This document shows positions 33,598-46,138 of a stretch of 64,000 nucleotides of DNA, in pieces; within the stretch, counting starts at the first letter, position 1, and every line of letters starts with the position of its first letter. The notes beneath the pieces are model-generated. The model did no database searches. It worked only from the letters and a program-made list of their open reading frames with translations, and was not told the DNA's origin. Position numbers and translations under genes: made by a program. The stretch is taken from the NCBI GenBank assembly GCA_016081115.2, contig CM071934.1, forward strand, positions 60,807,267-60,871,266, written 5' to 3'. The DNA comes from Rehmannia glutinosa. Its lineage: Eukaryota; Streptophyta; Magnoliopsida; Lamiales; Orobanchaceae.

Positions 33598-34750
33598 TGT
33601 TGATACCCAAATAAAACAGATATTTTTTTATGTACACCGGTCTCCGGGAGAGCCCAAAGACCCCCGAGACCCCGAGACCAAGAGCCGACCGGAGACCCCG
33701 AGTCCGGGTCTCCGGGAGAGCCCGAGACCCGAGAGCCCAAAGACCCCGGGAGAGCCCTGAGACTGAAGAGCCGACCGGAGACCCCGAGAGTCCGGGTCTC
33801 CGGAGAGCCAGACCCCGAGAGCCCAAAGACCCTGAGAGCCCGGAGACCGAAGAGCCGACCGAGACCCCAAGAAGTTCGGGTCTCCCGGAGAGCCCGAGAG
33901 CCCGGAGACCAAGAGCCGACCGAGACCCCGAGAGTCCGGGTCTCCCCTGAGAGCCCAGAGACCAAGAGCCGACCGGAGACCCCGAGAGTCCGGGTCTTCT
34001 GGAGAGCTTCAAAGACCCAGGGAGCCCGGAGACCGGAGAGCCGACCGGAGACGCCGAGAGTCCGGGTCTCCTGAGAGCCTGAGACCTCGGAGAGCTCGGA
34101 GACTAGAAGAGCCGACTGAGAGCCCGAGTCCGGGTCTCCCGAGACCCCAGAGCTCGGGTCCCCAGAGCCCAGAGACCTCGGAGACCGGAAGAGCCGACCG
34201 GAGACCCGAGCTCCGGTCTCCCAGTGAGAGCCCCAAGACCTCGGAGACTAGAAGAGCCGACCGAGACCCCGAGAGCCCGGTCTCCCGAGAGCCCAAAGAC
34301 CTCGGAGACTGTAAGAGCGGACTGAAACCCCGAGAGCCCGGGTCTCCGGAGAGCCCGGAGACCGAAAAAGGCCTAACAAAAGACCAGCTCATCAACTCAT
34401 GCACAACAAGGAGGAGACACGTGTCCCACTCAATAAGACAAGTGTCCCATTAATAAACTCATGCACAACAAGGAGGAGACAAGTGTCCCACTCAAAGAGA
34501 CAAGTGTCCATTAATCAACTCATGCACAATAAGGAGGAGACAAGTGTCCCACTAAAAGCTTAGATGTAATGATTGCTAGGCTATCAAATGTAATAAGTAT
34601 AAATAGGATTGAAGAAAGAAAAAGCGGGAGATGGCTAAAAAACAAACAGATTTTACCTTGGCCATTTAATAAACAAAAATGCACTTACACCATTTATTAT
34701 ATTCACTATTTTTATATTTGATTCCTTGTTGACCAAATTTGACGTCAACA
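33598..34750 (+). mobile_element. LTR 4 of the Tat-like array, 1153 bp
   Basis: Last LTR of the array, running from TGTTGATACCC to GACGTCAACA. The following bases (TAATTGTTAAAC) are not a primer-binding site, so this is the true 3' end. The 5' end of the first element is lost in the palindrome, so no target duplication can be tested. Confidence 0.88.
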
Positions 34751-35600
34751 TAATTGTTAAACAATTGAATCATTGAAGAAATTCTTGTAGGAATCTAGAA
34801 TTGGAAAATTTAAAGGTTTAAACTTTGAAGGGAAAAAAAGTTTAACTTTTAGTTTCTTTTAGCCAACTTTGATATTGTTATAATAGAAATCTTGACAGTC
34901 CAGTTTTTTTTAATAAAAATCAATATTAAGTATAGTTAAGCTTAAGGAAAAGCCTTTTATTATATTATATTGCTATTTGATTAAGAACAATCTTACATTT
35001 ATGACTTCCTGGTTCAAACTCAAACTTATTGGCTAAAAAGGTGGTTGTCTCCCCCGCTCTATCCCATCTAATTAGTACTTCGTTCTAAATTAAGCTACCT
35101 TATAAATCATGTGTGCTGGGAAAAAAAAAGAAAAGAAATAAAGAAAGAAAGAAAAAAGAGAGATTTGGGTTAAAATAAAACTAATTAGCTACCTTATTAA
35201 ATCTTCATGGTGCTTCAAATCGAGATCCAAATTAGCTATAAATAAATAAACTAATCAACTCCAAAGAGGGCTTTGCATAGAATTGAACCAACTCAAGAAT
35301 TTAATACCTTATATTGTTACGCATCATTCATACACTCGAGGTTGAAGAATAACTGTAAAGAACTTGTAATTAAAGCACGAGTTGTTTAATGTAAGTGAAA
35401 ATCCATCCGCAACTACAATGCATAAACATAGTATTTCTGTCTTATTGATACTAATGCAATTCTTGTATCTTCACGGATGCATTATGGAAACTGTGATGTT
35501 CATATGTTGATCAAGTTGATATTGGAATGTGATGATTGTCATTTCATTGAGCATGGTATTCACTAGCATTGTCATGTGCATGCATAACATATGAGCATTG
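34751..35600. other. AT-rich DNA without recognised features
   Basis: No supported coding region. Poly-A-rich stretches lie near 35125-35160. Confidence 0.45.
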
Positions 35601-36450
35601 TTGAGATGAGGCATGCACGACATGATTTTTGAAAAGAAAATATTTTGCTTGGCAGCTACTAGTGCAAGGCAGCTGTGTGGCTTATGTATATGATGTTTAG
35701 GTACCGCAAGTGGGATGACTTTCCGGAGGATCGCAGGGGCAGGCATGAGGCGGACGCCTGGTGGTCACGGGAGGATGGTCCACTTGATAGTACCCTTTCG
35801 ATTGGTGCAGCGAGTGGGATGACTTCTTGTGGATCACGGGTGCAGGCATGTGGCGGACATCTAGTAGTCACAAGAGGATGGGCCCTCGTCTGTGTCAATC
35901 TATTATTGGCCATGTGATAATTGATATTGAGCTCTTTCCGGTGCATAGTAGGGGGCCAAGGGCCCATCAAAAGAAAAGAAATTTGGTTTAAATATTTTTA
36001 TTCATGAATAGGCATTCTTGAAAGGTATCTTGGATGCATTTGCTTTCGTACTTCATATCATCTCATTAACATAGATGATTTTTGCTTATTGAGCTTTAGC
36101 TCATATAGTTCATGCATTGTAGGTGAGGTCGGTGATGCTGGTTTACATGAGCTTATCGGACAAAGCCGGAGCTCTTACAAAGTTATTGAGGACAAAGTAC
36201 ATGGATGGATGACGACCTTTTTGGGGCTATGTTGACGGGTCACCTTTCTTTTTGATCTTGTATTATATTTTGGTTTAGAGTTGTACCCTCTTTTGAAAAC
36301 GCTGATGTAAATATGTACATGTAAATAGCTGGGAGATGTGGGCTATGAGTTTGGTCACATGGATGTCTGTTGTATTTAATAACAGGGTTTGTTACATCTT
36401 TTGCTTGTGAACATGGGTTGTCATTTTTCTTACTAGTAAAGTGATCCTGC
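35600..36450 (+). mobile_element. Possible Ty3/gypsy LTR fragment
   Basis: It contains a GC-rich tandem duplication (35701-35885), a TTGAGCTTTAGCTCA segment (36090) and a T-rich stretch around TTGACGGGTCACC (36231). I associate this combination with LTRs of chromovirus-type plant gypsy elements; it is a recollection of style, not a match. It ends where the truncated SIRE-like extra ORF begins. Confidence 0.35.
35701..35885 (+). repeat. Tandem duplication of about 103 bp
   Basis: Copies at about 35701-35782 and 35804-35885 share GTGGGATGACTT, GGCAGGCATG/GTGCAGGCATG, GGCGGAC and GTCAC...AGGATGG, with a diverged linker. Confidence 0.8.
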
Positions 36451-36539
36451 TTGTTTGTTATTTTTAAAAAAATATGTATACAGGTATATAGGGTACATTG
36501 TCAAATTTCACTTTTTATATTGCTTAGTAATGTAGTAGT

Positions 36540-38904
36540 AGGGTTGGGCATGGCAGATTGCACTTTCTCTGCGCAGAGTGTTAACTCCCGGGGCATCTCC
36601 TTCCTTTGCCTCGACTGTAGGAACAGTGTCATTGGCCTTCATAGTGGCTTACATTTCAGCTGGGACAGACTCAACTGTCTGAGCCTCATCAATGTCACTC
36701 TGCAGTGGTTGTTTCGCCACTTCGCCCGCTTCATGTTGAAGTCATCCGCAGATCCTCCGACCTGTTTGTGGGAGAGAGTTTCCCCCTCGGTGGCATACCA
36801 CCGAGTGATGATGGTGGGGTCACTCTGCTCCCGACTCGCGGCTTTTTCTTTTGAATGATCACCACAAGGGCGGTGGTAAAACACCTTATTCAGGGGTTAG
36901 CTCAACTTGGGTGCCCAAAGTCCCGGTTTTTCATTGCCAATTCCTTTGGACCCATTCTCCAAAAACCGAGACGTGGGCGCAACAATGTCTGTGGCAATAT
37001 GCCGCACTACTCCCAATGGGTCTATTTGCAGGAGAGATTGTGAGGACTCCCCTGGTCCTTCAAGCATCTGTTGTTCATGCATTTGCCTGGATTCCTTCAG
37101 AGCCTGCTGCATGTCTGACTTTTCGGATGCAACAATGGGTTCCTCATCACTCTCTGAGTATATGTCTAGATGTGTATGAGTGTGAGATGGAGAGTTTGTG
37201 AATTCACACATCTTGGCCTTTTCTAGGACACGGGCTTCCTCGGCTGCCTTTTCTTTCTCTTCTTCCTTGATGATTCGAAGAATATCCATGCAATTTTCTG
37301 CATCAAGAGCCTGTCGCACTGAAGCAACACCAAGAAATTGCAGCAATTCCTCTTCTTCTTCGATATACTCAGGGTGAGCGAACCGCGCCCTTGAGTGATT
37401 AAGTTTCCATGGTCTCCATTCTCTAAGACGACGCTGAATATCTGGATATATTGGAGAGTACATGATGATATCATCGTCATCATCTTCTTCTTGTCCTTCC
37501 TTTTCTGGGATTAAAGGCAAGATACTTTGCTGCTCCTCGCCTATGGCAGCATCAGTGGTTGGAGGAGAGACAACATTTTCAACGGGATGTTCGCTTATCT
37601 CTCGCTTCCTTCTTCAAATGTCTGCCGCCCAGTGAGTCTTGAGGCCTCTCACGATCACCCTCAGCAGACTTGGCAGGTACATCAATAACTTCGGGAGACT
37701 GCTCTTCTAGATTACCGGAAGTCTCAACTCGTGATTCCAGCTGAATAGCAGATTCAACTCTCTTTTCAGGCTCTGATTGCTTGAAAATTCTTCTTCTTTT
37801 GGTCCGAACCAGAGGGATTTCTGGTTCTTCTTCTTCTTCTTAATCTTTGGCGGCGGGGGCCAGGACATCCTTCTTGGAGAGGGCTGCCTTCCTTGACTTG
37901 ACAGTCCTCTTATTTCGTATGGCTGGAGAAGGGATTTGGGGTTTCTTCTCAGCCTCGGCTACAGGGGCAGGAGACTCGGCTGCACGGGCAGGCGAATCGG
38001 CTGCAGGGGCAGGTGCATCCTTTTTCTTAGCTGCAGGGGCAGCCTTCTTCTTCGCAGCTGCATGGGCAACTTTCTTCTTTGGAGTAGGGGTAGCAGCTGT
38101 GTCCTCGGGTTCAGTTGATTCCCCCTTACTTGTGTCCGCTTTCTTCGTGTGGGCTCTCTTCTGGGTATTAGAGAGGTTAGCCCTAAACATCTTCTTGTTG
38201 ACATGGAAGGGTTTTTCATGTCGAAGGGGAATGCCCTTCACTTCCATCAAATGGCCAATCACGAGACCATATCCAAGAGATCCTCCGAAGGATCCATCTT
38301 CCTTGAACGACTTATTTGCCACATTCTGGCAGAATCTGCTGTACACGAACTCAGCCCAGTTTACTTTCTTGCCCTGCATGATCACAGCCATGACGATCAG
38401 TTTTGTCTTGGACAACTGATTGAAGCTTCCAAACTTCATGTCTACACACTTTGAGACGACATCCATCAACTTATGATAGTCGTCCTTCAACAGCTTCTTA
38501 TCAGCTGTGTAGACCACCTTAGCAGCGTAGTCCGGTTTGGCTACCTGTTTCCATGCAGCAGCCAAATCAACATCAGCTTCATTAATCTCCTTCATGCCAT
38601 CCGAAGGTAATAAACAGTGCTCTGCAAGGTCCTTAACATTTATCAAAATGTCCTTGCGGTGGACATAAGACTTGATCCCTTCGTCCTGCACCTCCGCGTT
38701 GACATAGAACTGCGCTACCTCCTCGAGATAGGTATGCGAGTATTCCAAAGTCAGAAAAGCCTTGAGACCCGACTTTTCCAGCATTTCAGCGATTTTCTTG
38801 ACAAGGGTTTCATCAGAACCCTGCTTCACCATACCTTCGAAATCTACTGACGATCCTGAGTGGATTTGCTTCGATAGCTTGATGAAATCAAACTTAGATG
38901 CCAT
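36540..38904 (-). pseudogene. Extra ORF of the older SIRE-like element, truncated
   Basis: From ATG at 38902-38904 an open frame of 354 residues runs to 37840. It is a globular N-terminal region of about 240 residues (SKQIHSGSSVDFEGM, EVAQFYVNAEV, KLIVMAVIMQGKKVNW, GSLGYGLVIGHLMEVKG), then a Lys/Ala/Pro-rich tail. After a frameshift, the frame 37520-36897 encodes an acidic region with Glu runs and SESDEE. The globular part resembles the 'putative plant transposon protein' type of domain found in many plant retroelements; this is a tentative match. Position after pol and on the same strand fits the env-like or additional ORF of SIRE/Maximus elements. Its function is unknown. It is cut near 36540. 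Confidence 0.7.
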
Positions 38905-39083
38905 TTTCAGAGATTTTCACCGATTAAAACATGATGAACTTGCTTGAGGACACTTAGGGTTTTTGAGAGATAAATGGTTTGCTCTCACTTTGCTTGAAGA
39001 TGAACAATTTCTGAATGAGAGAGAGAAAGCTGGAAAATATGTATATAAGGGTTATGAAAGGACATGTCTTCGGATTTTGAAAT
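36540..39083 (-). mobile_element. Older SIRE-like copia element, part A (extra ORF region)
   Basis: This segment holds the leader and most of an extra ORF on the - strand. It joins, across the inserted element 39084-53238, to part B at 53239-53678, which continues its leader sequence. The matching sequence in the inner element is at about 43200-45760. The left end near 36540 is a truncation. Confidence 0.8.
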
Positions 39084-40657
39084 TGTAGGTCTCAAGGGGT
39101 GTGAGTGTAAGGTTTAAAAGGGGTTGAATAAACCTTACCAACTTTTCGATTTTGTCCTTTTAAAAAAGTTCAGAGTTAATTCTTCATAGCGAAGTCCTTG
39201 ATGGACAGCTAAGTTAGTTAACCAGCAGAGTTAGCCACTCAACAGACTCGACTGAGCTGTTGATAGAATAACTCAGCTGCTTAGTCTAAAGCTTAACTCG
39301 ACTGTAATATGTTTTCAGCGGAAGACTTAACACCCTTGAATTTGGTTTAAGTATGTTTTAGTACTTGGTTTTAACACTTTGTTAATTATCAGTTGGATAG
39401 CAAATTTATCAGTGAGATATAAAATAATATGCAATTGAAGTCTTTGAAATGTAAATGACACAATAAATTTTATAGAGGTTCAAGATGGGGTAATTCTTCT
39501 AATCCTCTCTTCTCCAAATCCTGGAGGAATCCACTAAGTATTGATCGTAGTACAAAGTGGTTATCGGTCCGTATGCAAGTCTTGATCACCCAAATGACTT
39601 GATCCTTTGGGACTCGATGCGGAGATGCCTTGGTCACGCAAAGGCTTCTCGTGCGACTCGGCTTCATCACAGGCAAATGCCTTTGCTACTACAGCTCACT
39701 TGCTCAAGCTTCTTGGATTTGATCACGAAGCCCTCCAATTACTTGAGATTGGTTCGACCTTGAACCTTTCTACAATCCTCCTTTGAATGTAGACCCCTTT
39801 GATACTTCAAATATTTTCTTTTCAACTGATTGAAGTCGTCTTTCCTTCACGAGGTAAGTGTTGGATTGATTTTCTTCAAGTTACGCTTGAGGATTAAGCT
39901 TGAATGACTTGAGAATATTTTTCTCGTTACGCTTTGAATAATGGCTTGAAAGCTTGTGTTTCATGTATGCAAGGTAACCTTTTCTCAAATTAATTCCTCG
40001 CCTTTTATAGTGTTCTTTTGAAAATCACGCCGTTGAAGAGATAGGCTAATTTTCAAAAGACACTTGTGGTCGTTGGCTTGTCTTGTTGCGATCCTTAAAA
40101 TTGACATTTCCTCGTATTGAATGAACCTTGACTTTTCGTAGTTTTGACACAGTGCGAGTGCTTCCCATTGGTTTATTCCTTTTGCACGCTTTCTAGGGTC
40201 GAGCACTTTAAGAAGCGCAAGATGGAAGTATTACTTGTTTAAGTAACTTTCTTGACTTACGTACAACGGATCCTTTTCGATTGTCTTGACTTGATCAGTT
40301 CCTTAACTTCCCGGATGACTTGAGTCGGCTCCCAAGCATGGATGACTCATCCGTCACTTCAACTTGAGACTTGGCTATCTTGAGTTGACTTGACTGACAC
40401 TTCACACAGCTGCATCTCAGCTGATACTTCTCCAGTCGAGTTCCTGTCTTCTCTTCCTTGCCATACTCAGCTGCCTCACAGCGGAGTCTTCATTCTAGTC
40501 TCCAGTTGACTTCTTGCATATTTAGGCATAGCTGACTTAACTCAGCTCGAACAACCCTATCTATTACAAAATAAATTACAAGAAAAATGGGGTGCCAACT
40601 TTCTAGTCTATGTTTTACATGGCATTCATCAAAATCTAAACAATAAATTTCCCAACA
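39084..40657 (-). repeat. 3' LTR of the inner SIRE-like element
   Basis: 1574 bp, starting TGTTGGGAAATTT at 40657 and ending CCTACA at 39084 on the - strand. A TATA box (CTATAAAAGG) is kept at 40001-40010. Confidence 0.93.
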
Positions 40658-40671
40658 ATTTTCCCCTTTTT
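40658..40671 (-). other. Polypurine tract of the inner SIRE-like element
   Basis: On the - strand AAAAAGGGGAAAAT lies directly upstream of the 3' LTR, as needed for plus-strand priming during reverse transcription. Confidence 0.9.
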
Positions 40672-40948
40672 GATGATGCCAAAACTTAAAACATACATGC
40701 AGAAGTGTAAGCATCAAAGATACATACAGGTAGTGCAGTAACAGAGAATGTACGCGTAGAATCAATCTTTTATTGATCATAACATTCTTGTCCTTTACAC
40801 AGCTGTTTACAAAGTGTATCAGAGCAAACATCTATGTCTACGCAAAAAAAATATCGAGAAATTACAGATTTCTTATTCAATGTACAGAATACTTACATAC
40901 TTATGCATTTACAATAGTAAATTACATGAAGGGGTGGACATCAACACT

Positions 40949-43900
40949 TCATCTCCTTCGCTGCCTCCTTCTTTCTTCATCAGCTCTGTCGTCTTCTGAC
41001 CTTTTTCTCTTCTTCTCTTCTTCAGCTGCTTTCTTTTTCTCATAAGCTTTTCTGGAAGCTTCATCTCTTCTTTTTCTTTCTTGTCTCTCTTCCCACAGCT
41101 GAGTTTGTCTTTTATTTTCTTCTTCGATTCTCTTTACATATTCAGCATTGTTCTTGGCCACTTGCAAGTTGGCTACTTCGTCAAACCCAGCCCAATAGAT
41201 CCCTCCTTTCTTCCCTAGATCTATATATTCGATGTTTTTGGGTAAAGGTTTAGGTTTGAAACCTCTTCCTTCACTGCTTCTACCTCTTCCTCTCGGTGTG
41301 TATTGTACTAGAGCCTTCTTCTTTTCGGAGAATGACCCGGTAGAGCGATCGGAGTCTCTTGCCTATCGCCTTCTTCGCACACTTGAGGCCTTTTTCCCAA
41401 TACAAGTCCCGGCTTGGGCCATGGTCATGTTCTCGAAGTCCCTCGGATGTGAGCGTCTTGAATTCATCAACAGATCTTGGCTCGGTTCCGACATCTGAAA
41501 TGGCATCAGTGTCTCTTCCTGCCGGAATGCCTCCATATTGTTCCAGTATGTCCATCGCATGGGAATACATTTTTCTTTCAATCTCCATCATCTCTGTTTC
41601 TACTATTTTCCTCTTCTCAGACATGGGCACAACAGAGTGTTGGAGCGGCAGAGTCACTGGAAGTTTGCTGATTATGTCTGCTGTGACAAGTCCTTGTTGA
41701 GGGGTTATAGCAACCATTAAAGTCATGTCTTTCGAACCTTCCCCCTCAACTGATTTTCCCTTTTCTTTATTCTCGCTCTTGACTGTCTTCTCCTTCACAA
41801 ACAAGTCCTTCTTCTCACCGGATCCTTTCAACGTCTTTAGGTATTCCTCTTCCCCTTTTTGGCATCATCAAAGGAGAGAGGAACCCCTGAAACATGCCGC
41901 AAGCATGAAATCTAGGCGATCGATAGTGAGTTACGCTGGATTATGTTTGGAGTATCTTTGCTCGAAATTCTCGAAGCGAGTGGCATTGGATTTGGTTGTC
42001 ACCAACTTCATTTCAGCCATAAGAAGGCTGAATTTTTCATTCATGTTCTCCTCTCACGCTGCCAGGTTCTTTTCGATGAAATTCGCGCAGCAGTTCCATT
42101 TCTGTGGTATGAGAAGTATGCATTCTATCAATGTTTTCTTGCATCCTCTTCTTCATGTTAGCATTATCAGCGCTCCAGATTAGCATCTTATTGTACAATG
42201 CTTGGAAGTATCGAACTTGTTCCACGCGCATTGTCTGCTGCTGTTGCCACCATTCACGGATCCTGACTATGTTTCCACGCAAATCGGCCGTAAGATTAGC
42301 ATCTCTGTTATCTAGCCGCATATCCAATGAGGCCTGGTGCCTTTCCATCTTCTCAATCCCCGCAAATATTGCCTTGAAGACTTCTCGAACCTCAGCTGCC
42401 ACCTCTGTCTTAGCTGGCGACCAAGCAGCATCAAAATCAAAATCTGCTGGGATGATGGTATCTGTGGGAATTACTGGATCAGGTTTATGGAAACGTTGTT
42501 GATCTCTAGCTGATTCTTCATCAAGATCAGACAGCTCTAATGTGAAAGGGAAAGTTTGTTCAAACGCATCATCACAAACATAGGGAATCTGTTCAACTGT
42601 GACTTGTGGCCGTGATGTGCCTGGTTGAGTCGATTCTACTGCAGCTTTGGGAGCCTGCGCAGTTGACTGTGATTCAGCTGGGGTCTGTTGTGGTATTGAC
42701 CCAGCTCGTTGAGCCTCAGCTGTCTTAATAGCTTCGTTGGTCTCAGTTGGTTTTTCTATAAGAGTTGTCTGGTCCTCAGCCGTATCAATAGCGTCATCGG
42801 ACGATGACGAGACTTGTAGGGGTGGCTCATCATCAAAATTGAAAGTTTGGCGAGTAGCCTTAAGATTGGACTTACTCATGCTTGGGAGAACATCCTCAGC
42901 TGAGTCTTTTGGATTTGCAATGGGGGGATGACTCAACTTCATCTTCACCTTCAGATCCCAAAAAAGTTACGTCTGGGTTGTCTTGGGAATCATGAAGGGC
43001 ACTTATCTCCTTCTCGATTCATCGATGATAGTATGAGGGATGTTCTCAGTGTTTACGCCTCTTTTACCTCGGGAAGTCTCAACCTCTCGTTGGCCTTCAC
43101 TACCTCCTGCAATCTCAATGCAATGAGGCCTGGACAATCCCTTCGACGGTCTCGGTTGTCTTAGGGTCTTGGTGGCATCCACCGGAGTCTCAACTCCGTG
43201 GATTGCACTTTGATTGCCTGTAGTGTTAATCGCCAGGGCGAGATCCATCTCAGGCCTCTTTGCTTTAGCAGCGTCATTGGCTCGCAGAGCGATTGGCACT
43301 TCAGTGAGAGGCGATCTCAACTGCCTCGAGCCTCGTCGCTGACAACTTGTTTGTGTATCTGTTTGTTTTTCTTTCTCCACTTTGCCTCCTAGATTCGTTG
43401 TGAGTCACCGCAAGATTCTCCGACCTAGTTGCAGTCGAGGGAGTTTCCCCCTCAGCTGACACATCAGCTGAGTGACTTGGAATGGGATCACTCTTCTCCA
43501 GACTCCTGGCTGTTTCCTGTGAGTTGTCAGCCATTGGGGCAGGTGGTAAGACACCTTCGATGTAGGGGTTGGCTTGACCGGGGTCCCCACGTTCCCGCTT
43601 TCATCTCCGGTTCCTTAATGCCTTCATCGTGAGTGAGCTGGGGAAGTGTTCGCAGCAACAACAGTTGCAATCTGCTGCACCACTCCCATAGGATCAATCT
43701 CCAGCTGTGATTTGGAAGATTCTCCAGGGCCTTCCATCAGCTGTTGCTCATGTAGGATCCTGGATTCCCGCATGGCTTGCTGCATCTCCAATTCTTCAGT
43801 CGCAGCAACAAGGACCATATCTTCATCGCTCTCTGAAAGCATGTCAACATGCGGATGAGTATGATCAGTGGTTCCAGTTAGAGGACAGATACTGGCTTCC

Positions 43901-45584
43901 TCACGAGCTTCTGCTTCCTCAGCTGCCCTAGCCTGTTCGTTCTCTTTTTGAATTTGCAATATATTGATACAGTTATCCTCATCAAGGGCTTGCAGCATTG
44001 TATCAACTTCAAGGAACCTGAAGAGTTCTTCTTCCTCCTCAATAAACTCTGGGTGTTCAAACTGCACCCTAGAGTGACTCAACTTCTACTTTCTCCATTC
44101 TCGCAGACGATTTTGGATGTCTGGATATAGTGGGGATAGTATCGTCAAATCATCATCGTCATCTTTGCGTTGTCCTCCAGTTTCAGGAATGGAGGGTAAC
44201 ATGGCTTGCTGCTTTTCACACTCACCAACGGCTGTTGTAGGAGGGGACACAACCCTGTCAACAGGAGATTTGGCTTTCTCAACTACTCCTTGTTCCTCAG
44301 CTGTTCTGTCTACAGCTCGGTCTTCAACTTGCCTCTGCTGATCGGCCTCAGCAGACTTGGTTGTTACATTTATAATTTCGAGATCAGATTCTCCGGTTGT
44401 CTCAAAACTTGCTCTAGCTAAGTGGCAGACTCATCTGTTTTCTCAAGCTCTGAACGCTTGAAGATTCTTCTTCTTCTTTTGGTTTTCACCAGAGGAATAT
44501 TTGGTTCCACTTCCTCTGGTTCGTCGAAGGTAAATGCCTTCGCAGTTGTCTTAGAGGCAGCTGCCTTCCTTGCTGTGGCAGTCCTCTTCTTTTTAATCAT
44601 TGGAGAAGGGATTAACGGTTCCTTTTCCTTTGCAGCTGCAGGGGCAGGAGACACGGCTGCAGGGGCAGGTGACTCGGCTGCAGGGGCAAAAGTGCGGTTT
44701 TTTTTCTTTCAGCAGGGGCGTGATCTTCTTTTGCAGCCGCAGAGGCAGCCTTCTTCTTGGGAGGGGAGGAGATAGCTGTTTCTTCAGGGTCAGCTGATTC
44801 CCCCTCACTTGTGTCCGACTTCTTGGCATAAACTCTCTTCTGTGCTCCGAAGAGATTTGATCGGAACATCTTTTTGTTAACATGGAACGCCTTTCCATGT
44901 CGGTGAGGAACACCTTTTACCTCCATCAATCGGCCAATCACAAGACCATACCCCAATGATCCTCCGAACGATCCATTTTCCTTGAAGTACTTATTTCCAA
45001 TATTTTGGCAGAGTCTGCTGTATACAAACTCAACCCGATTTACCTTCTTCTCCTCCATGATCGCAGCCATCACGATCAGCTTGGTTTTGGACAGCTGATT
45101 AAAGCTTCCAAATTTGATGTCTACACACTTGGCAACAATGTCCAACAACTTATGGTAATCTTCCTTCAGCAGCTTCTTATCACCTGTATAGACAATCTTC
45201 GCAGCACAGTCAGGTTTGGCCACTTCCTTCCATGCAGCAGCCAGGTTTACATCAGCTTCATAGATCTCCGGCACTCCTACCGCCGTAGCAAAATAGTGAT
45301 TACGCCAAATCCTTGGCAGTGATTGTGAATTCTTTCCCGTGAATAGAGGACTTGATGCCCTCGTCGTGAACTTCAGCGTTCACATAGAACTGCGCGACCT
45401 CCTCCACGTAGATCATTTGAAACTCCATTGTGAGAAAGGGTTTCAGCCCAGACTTCTCCACTTTCTCAGCTATTTTCTTCACAAGAGTTTCGTCGAATCC
45501 CTGTTTGATCATTCCTTCAAAATCCACGGTAGAACCAGTGTGGATTTGTTTTCCCAACTTAACAAAATCGTAAGTAGATGCCAT
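40949..45584 (-). pseudogene. Extra (env-like position) ORF of the inner SIRE-like element
   Basis: Starts with Met-Ala-Ser-Thr at 45584 and can be followed through about 4.6 kb in shifting frames. In order: a globular domain like that of the older copy (45584-44900), a Lys/Ala/Pro-rich segment (44820-44600), KRRRRIFKRSE (about 44470), an acidic segment with EEEEELF and SESDED (44080-43750), Ser/Thr/Glu-rich spacers, a PADFDFDAAW segment followed by helical text (42440-42040), another acidic/basic segment (41830-41280) and a Glu/Arg/Lys-rich coiled-coil-like C-terminus (41167-40949). Frames break near 45290, 44610, 44090, 43550, 43010, 42030 and 41260. No envelope features (signal peptide plus membrane anchor) were seen, so 'env-like' refers only to position. 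Confidence 0.72.
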
Positions 45585-45599
45585 TTCTTGAAGATTTAC

Positions 45600-46138
45600 C
45601 GAATGAAACTTTGAAAATGTGCTTTGAAAATCTGTAGGGTTTCGAGAGAAAAATTTCTTTCTTTGCTTTTGGGGAGAGATGAACAGTTTGTGTAAAGTGA
45701 TAGAAAGACGGACGAAATGGTATATGTATGGGTTATGAAAGTATGTGCGGACGGTTTTTGAAATTTGATTGAGATCAACGGCTCAGATTTTGCACGCCAA
45801 TTAACATTTAATTTCTCGCTTTTAATGCGGCAGCATTCTTATCCAATCATAAGCTTGGTATGCAGCTTTTGACTGTATACGTCATAATTACGCTGACGTA
45901 ATTCTTAAAAACACTCCCGCTTAGTAGAAACGACTGCGTTTTTGTCACTTTGCTCATAAATGACTCAGCTTGCTTCTTAGCTGTTTCAACTCTTCTTCTC
46001 TCTATTCACCTTGTGACTCACCGGTACTAACTCGATCAAATGACTTTTCCGATCTGGTGATTCACTTAGCTGTTTCAAGAGCTCCGCTCTTTTTCCATCT
46101 TTTCATGCTCCATCTCTTTTCTCTGAGTCTTCTGAGTG
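45600..46138 (-). other. Spacer between pol and the extra ORF
   Basis: About 540 bp without a supported frame. Its counterpart in the older element (39083 leftward and 53243-53640) is the site where the inner element inserted. It may hold a promoter or splice site for the extra ORF; none could be fixed. Confidence 0.5.

Noticed and set aside
40949..45584. True envelope gene in the SIRE-like element
   Set aside because: No signal peptide, glycoprotein-like ectodomain or membrane anchor is visible. Only the position after pol fits.
36540..45584. Tandem duplication of the extra ORF within one element
   Set aside because: The 3' LTR at 39084-40657 and the gaaat duplication show that the two ORFs belong to two nested elements.
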